NCBI GenBank assembly: GCA_018262985.1
Contig: JADFDI010000003.1
Span: 223,577-287,576 of the forward strand
From: Spirochaetota bacterium
GTDB taxonomy: Bacteria; Spirochaetota; Spirochaetia; Treponematales; UBA12059
Direction of reading: 5' to 3'
DNA: 64,000 bases
Positions 1 through 10,300 of this stretch are shown one piece after another. A model generated the notes under the pieces. That model did no database searches, was not told where the DNA came from, and saw nothing but the letters and a program-made list of their open reading frames with translations. Both the position numbers and the translations under genes were made by a program. The stretch's first letter is position 1. Each line of letters opens with the position of its first letter.

Positions 1-350
1 GCCGCGGCTTCGAGGGGCCACGAGGCCGCGACCCCGCCGTCCGTCCGGTAGAGCCTGAGCGTATCGTCCCCGTGGCTCCAGGCCAGGATGCCGCCACCGG
101 TCGCGGCGACGGCGCGGAGCCGCGCGTCCGAGACGAGCGGGAAGGGCTCGAAGGATGCGTCGGCGGCGCGCAGGCGGCGCGAGAGGGGGAAGACCGCGCC
201 GGCCGGGACGGCGGTCGCGGCGCGCCGCTCGGGAGCGGGGACGCCCGCCCCGCAGGTCATGGCGAGCGACGCCGCGGCCAGGGCGGCCGCGGCGGACGGA
301 AGGGCGGAGGCCCGCCTGGCGGTGCGCGACCGCCCTCCCGCGTTCGTCAA
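1..350 (-). CDS. Partial secreted or lipoprotein gene, C-terminus outside the window
   Basis: The frame is open from a TTG at 350-348 to the window edge (116 codons). The TTG overlaps the TGA of the upstream lipoprotein gene in a TTGA junction, which suggests translational coupling. The N-terminus has Arg residues followed by an Ala/Leu-rich stretch ending in LAMTC, a loose spirochaetal-style lipobox. The visible mature part (GGILAWSHGDDTLRLYR) looks like a beta-propeller strand but is too short to assign. An internal ATG at the MTCGAG position is an alternative start that would destroy the signal peptide. Function unknown. Confidence 0.55.
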   Translation of the reverse strand, partial: MTNAGGRSRTARRASALPSAAAALAAASLAMTCGAGVPAPERRAATAVPAGAVFPLSRRLRAADASFEPFPLVSDARLRAVAATGGGILAWSHGDDTLRLYRTDGGVAASWPLEAA

Positions 351-1177
351 TTGCGGATGACCTCGAAGACCTTGGTCAGCCAGGGCGAAAGCATGATCTC
401 CTCGGCGAGGACGATCTTCTGCCGGGTGTCGGCCATGTAGGCCGCGATGGCGGCCTCGGCCCGCGTCTTCGACCAGAAGTAGATGGTGTAGTAATAATCG
501 TGGACCATGTCGTAGAGCCCCGAAGAGGTCCAGTCGATGGCGGTGGAGTTGGAGTCGATGTCGACGCCGTAGGTCTTCCACATCTCCCAGGCCACCTTGG
601 TGCAATACCAGTAGTACCGGTCTTCCTTGGTGACCACGTTGAAGATGTTCACGTAGTTCTTGAAGAAGCCGTATTCCTGCTGGTCTTCGGGCAAGTTGCA
701 GTAGTAGTCGACCGCGGACTGAGCGGCGTCGAGCCGCGCCTGGTCCACGGCGAAGTTGGGATTGCGGACCTGGACGTTGACCTTGCCCAGGATCCAGTCG
801 TTGGCGCTCTCGAAGCCGGCGCCCTTGGTGATCGCCGTCTGCATGCAGGGCGCGTCGAGGTTGTTCGGGTCGAACTTGTCCAGGTCGAGCGCGCCGCCGT
901 GGTAGTAGTCGCCGGGCAGGCTCTTCGGGGCGGCCCAGCCTATCACCGAACCGATCAGGTCCTCTCCGCCGCCGGAAAGGTAGACGGCGCCGTCGCGGTT
1001 GAAGGGCAGTCCGACGATGGCCGGGTATCCGGAGTCGCCCGAGAGGCGGGGCGGAGCCATCAGGTCGGGCGAGGACCGGACGGCTTCGACGTTCTCGACG
1101 GGAGCCAGGGGGCTCGAGCACGCGGCGATGGCCGCGGCCATCGCGAGGAGGGCAAGGATCCGCGCGAATTTCTTCAT
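347..1177 (-). CDS. Lipoprotein of unknown function, Tyr/Trp-rich
   Basis: A 276-residue protein with a Lys-containing N-terminus, a hydrophobic core and a lipobox IAAC with Cys20, so probably a lipoprotein. The start ATG is preceded by a strong GGAGGAAG site 6 bases upstream. The mature part is rich in Tyr, Trp and Asp, with a YYWYC run and a YYYTIYFW run near residues 195-245. I do not recognise the family. It overlaps the next gene on the same strand by 4 bases (TTGA), so the two are probably made together and may work as a pair in the envelope. Confidence 0.8.
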   Translation of the reverse strand: MKKFARILALLAMAAAIAACSSPLAPVENVEAVRSSPDLMAPPRLSGDSGYPAIVGLPFNRDGAVYLSGGGEDLIGSVIGWAAPKSLPGDYYHGGALDLDKFDPNNLDAPCMQTAITKGAGFESANDWILGKVNVQVRNPNFAVDQARLDAAQSAVDYYCNLPEDQQEYGFFKNYVNIFNVVTKEDRYYWYCTKVAWEMWKTYGVDIDSNSTAIDWTSSGLYDMVHDYYYTIYFWSKTRAEAAIAAYMADTRQKIVLAEEIMLSPWLTKVFEVIRN

Positions 1178-1302
1178 CGACGGCTTCCTCCGTTCGACAT
1201 TCGATAATCCGTCCGGCCAGGCTCGGGCGGTCGACCCATGCTTGACCGAATCGACGGAAATGTCAAAAGAAAGTCGAGCTTTTTGGCCCGGATCGAAAGA
1301 CG

Positions 1303-1331
1303 AAAAGCGCCCCGGCCGTACGCCGGGGCGC
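1303..1331 (-). terminator. Rho-independent terminator of the autotransporter gene
   Basis: A perfect 10-bp stem (GCGCCCCGGC / GCCGGGGCGC) with a 5-base loop, followed on the minus strand by TTTTCG. It lies 19 bases past the autotransporter stop codon. Confidence 0.8.
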
Positions 1332-1349
1332 GGGAGGACGGAAGCGGGA

Positions 1350-4300
1350 TCAGAACCCCAGGCGCGCTCCCGCCGAGAGGCCGTTCGAGAAGAAGCCGCC
1401 CCTGATTTCGCAGTCGTACCGGAGGGAGACCGAGAAGCCGGCGCCGGTCTTGATCAGCAATCCGGCGCCCGCCAGGAAGCCGTCGGCCGCCAGGTCGGGC
1501 GACCGCGTCAGGAAGGGCTCGTCGGGCGCGTCGACGAAGGAGGCTTCGATCGGGGCCGAGCCGGACAGGAAATCGTGGCGCCAGCGCGCGGATAGGTCGG
1601 CTGATAGCCCCCGCGGACCCGAACCGAGCTCGAGGGCCAGCGAGAGGCCGAGATCGGAGCAGAGCGAATGGTCGGACCTGCCGGCCACCGCAAGCGAGAC
1701 CGAATCGGCGCCGGTTTCGGCGAACGACTCCTCGGCGACGAAAACGTAGCGGGCATGGAGGCTCGGCGAGAGCGTGAAGGGTCCGGCGCCGAGCGCGAGG
1801 CCCGCGCCGAAGGCGGCGTTGACCGCGTCGCCCGAATGTTCGCTCGAGGCGAGGCGCTCGATGGATCCGAGCTCGATCGCCCGCGACAGCGAGTGGACCT
1901 GTCGGCTCCAGGCCAGTACGCCGTCGAGCCGGAAGGCACCCGGAACCCAGGCGCCGTAGGCGGACCCCGTCATGGCGGCGGTCCGGGCCGTGCCCGAGTC
2001 GAACGCGGTCTCGGTGCCCGAGTACGCGGCTCCGAGGCCCGCGGAGAGGCTTTCGCCGAAGACCGCGTCCCAGCCGACGGCGGTGCCCGAGACCGAGAAG
2101 CGGAATCCGCCGTCATCGCGCGCGGATTCTCCCCGCTGCCCGAAGCCCGACAGCCAGAACCCGTGTTCGACCTTCGCGCGGGCGCCGGAAACCGCGCCTG
2201 GGGCGGTCGAATGGCCGAGGCGCTTGATGGTGGCCCGGTCGAGGGCGGGGATCGCGGCGGATCCCGAGGGTTCGAGTTCCGAGAGCCGCGAGAAAACCGC
2301 TCCGGAGAAAACGTCGATCGCGCCCAGCGCGGCCGCCGAGGCGGCGCCGTACGCGCCGGGCCCGAGGCTCGCGAAGGCCGCGTCGTACGCCTCGGCGGGC
2401 AAGGACTGGAACTCGCCGAGCACGAGCGAAAGGTCGCCCGTGGCGGCGGGAAGCAGGGCGTCGAAGGCCGACGCGATGGCGAGCTCGTCGGTGGTGCTCG
2501 CGACGCTCGTGAACTCGGCCGCGCTGGCCATCACCCGGTAACCCGTCGCGCCGACGGGCGCCAACGAGAAGGAAAGGAGCTTCGTGGCCGCGGGGAGTTC
2601 GAGGGCGGCGAACGCGCCCGAGAGGGAGTCGGCCTCGATGATGTCGAAGCCCGCGCCGTCGCGGAAGGCGCCGGCACCGCGGGCGACCTGGAGGGTGCCG
2701 TCGAGGGCGAGCTCTCCGCCTACGGATATGAGGCCGTTCGTGCCGTCGCCGTAGATCCAGGCGGCCAGGCGGCTCGAATCGCGGAGCGCGAGTCCGCCCT
2801 CGACGCGGAGGCTGCCGGTGGCGACCTCGAGGCTCTCGAAGACGGAGGCGCCCTCGAGGGTCAGCGTGCCGGCGCCGTACTTGATGAAGTTCTCGAATTC
2901 GCGGGTTTGCGACGAGCTGAACGAGCCTTCACCCTCGATCTCGAGGCGGTCGGTTCCCGCGCCGCCCCAGGCGAGGCCGGAAAGGTTCCCGGTGCCGATC
3001 ACCCGGAGCGCGTCGTTCCCCGTGCCGAGCAGTATGTCGCCCGAGACGAAGGAGCCGTTCCCGAGGGTGACCGTGTCGTTCCCCGCGCCCGCGTCGATGC
3101 CGACGCCGGCGCCCGACACGCCGTTCACCATCGTCTCGACGAGGCCGTTGTTCGTGACGAAGTCGTCGCCCGCTCCCGCGTCGATGCCGCAGGCGTACGC
3201 CGCGGCCGAAGGATAGGAAGCTTCCGTTTCGCTGCCGCCCCAGAAACCCTTGTCCGCGTCCGCGCTGGCGGCGGCGCTCGAGCCGGCGCTCGCCTCGATG
3301 GCGCCGTCGTTGACGACGGCGTCGTCGCCATCGCCGGTTCTGATGCCGTAGGCCAGCGCCGAGGCGGTCGCCCAGGCGTACGCGGTGGAGCTGCCGCTCG
3401 AAGCCCAGTCCTGCGTGATGACGCCGTGGGCCTCGGCCGAGGCGTCCGCCGAGGCGTCCGCGACGATGAGCCCGCGGTTCGTCACCGAGTCCGCGCCGTC
3501 GCCCGTATCGACGCCGAACGCCAGCGCCGCGGCGGTCGCGTCCGCCCGGACGTCGTTGGTGGCGGCCGCGGTGGTGGAGTCGGCGTACGCGCTTGCGTCG
3601 GCGCTCGAGCGGGCTTCGAGCGTTCCGTGATTCACGATGGAGTCCGCGCCGGCGCCCGTCGAGACGGCGGCCGCGGTGGCCGTTTGCGCGGAGGAGGCCC
3701 TGGCTTCGTCGAGGTGCGCGTTGTTGTGCGTTCCGGATGCGTCGCCGGACGAGTCCGCCCTGGCGCTCACGGTGGCGGGGTCGAGGATGCCGTCGGCGCG
3801 CTCGACGCCGTTCGTCACGTCGTCGTTCCCGGCGCCGGTCCGCACTCCGATCGCCGTGGCGGTGCCGATGGAGTCCGAGTCGGATACGGCGTAGGCGGTG
3901 GTGGAGGAGGCGGTGGTCTTGACCGAGATGGCCGTGGTGGCGTCGGCCGCGATCCCGCCGAGGTTCGCGACGAGGTTCGCGCCGTCGCCCGAGTCGATGC
4001 CGAAGGCGTTCGCCGTCGCGGTGCCCGTGAAGTCCGCTGCCTCGTCCGCTCGCGCGTTTCCGTGATCGGGCGGCTCCCCGCCGGCGGCGGTGGCGGAGGC
4101 TTCGATCGAGGCGCCCGCCAGGTTCGTGAGCCTGTCGACGCCGGATCCGCTCCGGATGCCCGTCGCGTCGGCGACCAGGGTCAGCGAGGCGTCCGCGAGG
4201 TTGGTCGTGAAATTGGAATCCGCGTACGCGTCGACGGAGCCCGTCGCCGTGGAAGCGGCCACTACGGTTCCGCCGTTCTCGACGAGGTTCAGGCCGGCGC

Positions 4301-7300
4301 CGGCTTCCACGCCGTAGGCGCGCGCTGTCGACGCCGCGTAGGAGTAGGCCTCTTCCTCGGCGGTGGATATCGCGACGGAATCCGCGTCCGCCGTCGCGGA
4401 CGTGAGCGACGCGGAGCCGGTGCGTACCGTGTCGTCGCCCGAGCCGCCGGCGATGCCTGTGGCCGTCGCGGAGGTCGCGGGGTCCGAACAGGTTTTCGTG
4501 GTCGCGCTGAAGGTGGTGTTGGATTCCGCCTGGGTGCGAGCGCGCGCGTCGGCGCTCGCGAGAATCTTGCCGTCGTTGCGGAGGGTGTTCACCCCGTCGC
4601 CCGCGTCGATGCCCATGGCCGTGGCGGCGACCGTCGCCGCGGCCCGGCTCTCGTCCTGATGCGCCTCCTTGTATACGGCCGTGGCGAAGCCATCGGCGTC
4701 CGCGCTCGCCGTGACGATCCCCTGGCTGTCCGGGGTCGCCAGGTTCTCGATGCAGTCATTGCCCGAGTCCGCGGCGAGGCCCGTCGCGGAGGCCGCGGCT
4801 CCCGCCGTGGCGGTGGAGTACGCGGTGTCCTGCGTGGAACTGGATGTGGCGATGGCCTCGACCTGGGTCCGCGCGCCGGCTTCCACGGCGCCGTGATTCT
4901 TGACGGCGTTGTCGCCTTCGCCCGCGTCGAGGCCGCAGGCCGTCGCCGCGTTGCCCACGCTGGTGGCGGTGGAGTTCTCGTCGGACCAGGCGTCGGCCAC
5001 CGAGAAGGCTTCTGCGTCGATGTCCACGATCGCGTCCGCCTCGTTCGAGATGCTGTCGTTTCCGCCCGAGGCGGAGGCTCCGGACGCCGTCGCGACGGAT
5101 GCCGTCGAGGCGCTCGAGGCGTTCGACAGGAAGTCGGAATCGGCGCTGGCCTTCGCGGTGCCGTTAGCCGTCGCCTTGACCTTGATGGATGAAGCGTTCC
5201 GGACCGAGTCGATGCCGTCGCCGGTCGCGATTCCCGTCGCCCCGGCCACGACCTTCGCGGCGGAGACCGCGCTGGGTTTTCCCGCGAAGACTTTCGACCC
5301 GGTGTCGACTTCCGTCTTCGCCTGCGCCTCGACCTCGATGCCGCCCGAGTTCGCGACCTCGCCGCCGCCCTCGCCCGAATCGATGCCGAGGGCCGACGCG
5401 GCGGCGTCCGCCGAAGCGCTGACGTATGAGCCGCCGGCGAAAGTGGCGGCGGAACCTGAGGATTTGGCGAACGCGCGCGAGCGGGCCTTGATCGTGCCCG
5501 CGTTGTCGATGTCGTCGATCCCGTCGCCGCCCGAGATGCCGACGGCGTTCGCGACGGCCCCGATGGTGCCGGAGCTGCCGGCCGCGCCGGCGAAGGTATA
5601 GCTGCTCTGGTCGGTGTAGGCGCGAGAGGTCGCGTACGCCCGGACGACGCCTGAATTTTCGATCGCGTCGTGGCCCGTGCCCGCGTCGATGCCGGTCGAG
5701 TCGGAAGCGGCCTGGGCGGCCGCTCCCGACGAGCCGGAGCCCGCGAGGACCCACGTGGATCCTTCGACGCTCACCGAAGCCAGGGCGCCGTTCGGGTCGT
5801 CCGACCAGGCGCCCGCGGTGACGCTGCCTGAGTTGGCGATCTTGTCGTCGCCCGAGCCCGTGGCGATGCCGGTCGAGGCGGCGCTCGCGTCGGCTTCCAT
5901 GTCGGCCTTGCCCGAGCCCGCGATGGTCACGGTGACGCTGTTCGCGCTCGCCGCGGCGACGGCCGAAACGTCGATGGCCGCCGCGTTCGCGACCGAATCG
6001 GAACCTTCGCCGGAATCGATGCCGGTCGCCGTCGCTTCGGCTTCCGTGCCCGCGTCGCCCGAGATCGCGCCCGCGAGCTGGACGGACACCGCGCCGGCCT
6101 TCGCCGTGGCCTTGCCGCGGACGGTGATCGAGCCCGATGCGGCGAAGCCTATGCCGTCGCTTCCCGCGCCGGTGGAGACGCCGACGGCGTTCGAGGTCGC
6201 CTTTCCGCCCGCGCGCGAATTCCCGTAGCCGAGCAGGACCACCGTCGCGGTCGTGGCGTCGGTGACGGCTTCCGCCGTGACGTTCACGCTGGCGGGGTTC
6301 CGGATGGTGTCGTTCCCCGTTCCGCCCGCGATGCCCGTCGCGGACGCCTCGGAACGGGTATCCTGGGTCCAGTCGCCGATCTCGTTCTCGATGCCGGCGG
6401 CGCCGGCCCCGACCACGCTGACCGAGACGGCCTCGGCCTCGGCCGCGGCCGTGACGACGATGGCGCCGGAATTGTAGAAGCGGTTGTCGCCCTCGCCCAG
6501 GTCGACGCCGGTCGACTTGGCCGAAGCGGTGGAACTCGCGCCGCCCGCGGCGACGCCTGCCAGGGTGGCTTTGACCGCGATCGAGGTGGTTTTCGACCGG
6601 GCTCCGGAGACGATGCCCGCGGAGTTGGACACCGTGTCGGATCCGTTCCCGGCCGCGATGCCCGTCGCGTTCGCCGTCGCGTTCGTACCGCCTTCCCAAA
6701 CGGCCTTCGGGGCTTCTCCCGCGGCCGTGACGCCGAAGAGCGTCAGGGCCGCCGAGACCGAGGTGCCCTCGGCGTCGGCGTCGGCGGTGATGGAGCCGGA
6801 GGCGGTGACGGAATCGTCGCCTTCCCCTGAGTCGATGCCCACGGCTTCGGCGAGCGTGGTGGAGCTCGTGGTGGCCGCGGCTACACCTTTCGCGGTCAGG
6901 GCGGCCGCGACGGCCACGGAGTCCGCTTCCGAGCGGGCCGTGAGCTGTCCCGAGAAGTCGATCGTATCGTCGCCCGCGCCGCCCGCGACGCCGGTCGCGC
7001 GCGCGGTGGTCTTGGTGCCGCCGTCCCAGACCGCCCCGGCCGAGCCGGACGCGCCGGCTCCCGTGAAGGAGACCTGGACCGCGACCGCCGTCGCCTCGGC
7101 GTTCGCGAGGACCGAGCCCAGCTGGGTCACAGAGTCGTTCCCCGAACCCGCGTCGATGCCCGCGGCCTCTGCGAGCGCGGTCGCGGAACTGGCGGCGAGC
7201 GAGACGCCGACGCCCGTGACGGAGACCGAGGCCGACGCGACGGTCGCCCGCGCGTCGGCGTCGATGGCGCCCGAGTTCGTCACGGAATCGTCGCCCGAGC

Positions 7301-10300
7301 CCGAATCGATGCCCGTCGCCGCGACGAGGGTTGTCGCGCCGCCGTCCCAGACCGAGCCGGTCGCGCCCGAAAGGCCGATTCCGGTGACGGTGGTCGCGAC
7401 CGCGATGCCCGTGCCGGTCGCGTCGACGTCGATGGAGCCGTCGTGCCGGATTTCGTCGTCGCCTTCCCCCGAGCCGATGCCGAGCGCCTCCGCCGTCGTG
7501 GTCGACGCGGTGGCGGCGAGCGAGACGCCCTTGCCCGTGACCGCGAGCTCCGCGGCCACGCCGAGCGCGACCGCGCTGGCTTCGATGCCGCCCGAGTGGA
7601 TGATCGCGTCGACGCCGGCGCCCGAATCGATGCCCGCGGCGAAGGCCGAGGTATCCGTTCCCCCGTCCCAGACCGCGTCGAAGGAGCCGGAGAGCCCGAC
7701 GCCGGTGACGGCCACCGCCGCGGCCACGCCGGTGGAGTCGGCGTCCGCGTCGATGTCGCCGTCCCACTCCACGCGGTCGTCGCCGTCGCCCGTGGATATG
7801 CCGGTCGCGACGGCCTCCGTGGTGGCCGTGGTGGCGGCGAGCGCCACGCCCGTGCCGGTGGCGGCCGCGGACGCGCTGACGGTCACGGCCGCCGCCGTGG
7901 CCGATACCGCGCCCGAGCCTTTCACGATGTCGCCGTACGATCCCGTCGCGATGCCCGTGGCGCCGGCGGAGGACGCGGTGCCGCCGTCCCAGACGGAACC
8001 GGAGGCGCCCGAGAGGCCCGTGCCCGTGACGGCCACGTCGGCCAAGGCCGCCGTCGCCGACGCGGAAACGTCGATGGTGCCGGAGTTGAGGACGACGCCG
8101 GGTCCGCTGCCCGAATCGACGCCGGTCGCGGCGGCCGCGGCCGTGGCCGTGCTGACGGCCGCGGAAAGACCGGTGCCCGTGACCGCGACGTTCGCTCCGG
8201 CGGCGATCGCCCGGGCGTCCGCCCGCACCGCGCCGGAATTCACGACGAGGTTCGAGCCCGAGCCCGCGTTGATGCCCAGGGCCTTCGCGACGGCTTCGAC
8301 GCCGCCGTCCCACGAGTCGTTGCCCGAGCCGGAAACGCCCTTGCCGCTCACCGCGACGCCGAGCGCGTTCGCCGAAGCCAGCGCGTCAACCTGTATGCTT
8401 CCCGAATTCGTGATGGCGTCGCAGCCCGCTCCCGTGGCGATGCCCGAGGCGAGCGCCTCCGCGCTCGAGGTGCCGAGCGCGACGCTGACGCCTTCCCCGA
8501 CCACGGCGACGTCCGCGGAGGCGGACACCGTCGTCGCCGTAGCCGAAAGCGCGCCTTCGTTCTCGACCAGGTCGAGCCCGTCGCCGGTCCGGATGGCGGC
8601 CGCGTCCGCGTCCGCGCGGGTGCCGCGGTCCCAGACCGTGTCCACGCCCGCGGCGAGGCCCTTGCCCGAGACGGCGACGTTGGCCGCCGCGGCGACGGCC
8701 GACGCGTTCGCGTCGATGGCGCCCGAGTTCGTTATCCAGTGGTTCCCGTTGCCCGAATCGATGCCGGACGCTTCCGCCTCGGAGGCGGCTGAGGCCAGGG
8801 CCAGCGCGATGCCCTTCGCGTCCGCCGAGACCGCCGCGGAGGCCGTGACGGCGCCCGCGTCCGCCCGGATGGCGCCTGAATTGTCGATGCGCTCGTCGCC
8901 ATCGCCGCCGTCGATGCCCTTCGCGAGCGCGACGGCGAGGTTTCCCGCGTCGAAGCTCGCAGGATCGAGGGTGCCCGTGGCGGAGGCGCCGTTCCGCGTG
9001 ACCGAGACCGAGGCCGCGACGCCGAGCGCGCCGGAGTCGGCCGCAAGGTTCCCGGAATTGAAGATGGCGTCGTTCCCCGCGCCGCCCGCGATGCCCGTCG
9101 CGGTCGCGGTCGCTTCGTTGCGGGCGTTCGCGAGTGCGAGTCCGAGGCTCGCGCCGGAGGACGGCGTCAGGACGGCGGAGACCGAGGCCGCGACGGCGTT
9201 CGCGTCCGCGGTCGCGTGGATCTCGCCTTCGTTGACGACGAGGTCGCAGCCGTCGCCCGAATCGATGCCGGTCGCGTTCGCGGTCGCGCTCGACGAGGCG
9301 TCGGCGAGCGAGGCGCCGAGGCCGGCCGCCTTGGATTTCGCGCCTTGCGCTACGAGCGATACGGAGGCCGAGACCGCGGTCGCCGTGGCCGTCGCGTCGA
9401 CGGAAGCGGAACTGCGGACGAGGTCGGAATCGCTCCCCGAGTCGATGCCGGCGGCGGAGGCTTCCGCCAGAGTCGACGCGGACACCGCCGTGCCGCCGAT
9501 CACGACGCCTTTCTCCGCCTCCGATATCAGCTCGGCCGCGAGGGCCACGCCGAGGTCCGAAGCCGTGGCGTTCGCGCTCACCGTTCCCGAGGCCTCGATG
9601 GCGTCGTATCCCGAGCCGCCCGAGATGCCCTTCGCGTCGGCGCGCGCCACCGTGCCGACGTCGGCGAGCGTGCCCTGGATGTCGATCGGCAGCTTCCCTT
9701 CGGGACCGGTCTTGCCCTGGATGACGACGTTCGCGGAGACGCCGGCGGCTTCGGCCGTGGCGACCGCGTTCACGTTCCCCGAGGAGACGATGAGGTCGTC
9801 GCCTTCGCCTCCGTCGATGCCGACCGCGTCCGCGTCGGCCACCGCGAGGGCGTCCAGGCGGCAGGCCGCCGCGGCGAAGCTGTCCGAGCCGCCTTCGATG
9901 CCGATGGAGACGGCCGCCTCGAGCACCTTCGCGTCCGCGTCCGCGACCGCGTCGCCCTCGTTGAGGATGGCGTCGTTTCCTTCGCCGCCGGAAATGGCCG
10001 CGGCGCGGGCCGTAGCCTTCGCCCCCGCGTCCCCGACGGAGACGCTCGGGCTCGTGCTGAGCACGGGGACGTCGATGGTCGGAAAGCCCGCGCTGATCGA
10101 GCTGCCGAGCGTCGCCGCGTCCGCGTCCGCGCTCGCCGTGCCGGAATTGGAGATGAGGTCGGAGCCCTCGCCGCCGTCGAGCGCGACGGCCGTCGCGTCC
10201 GCGGACACCGAGGCGTCCACCAGGTCCTCGAGGTCCCCGAGCCTGGCTATGTCGAGCGACAGGTCGGGGAGGCCTTCCGAGCCGAGTTCCACGCCGAGGG

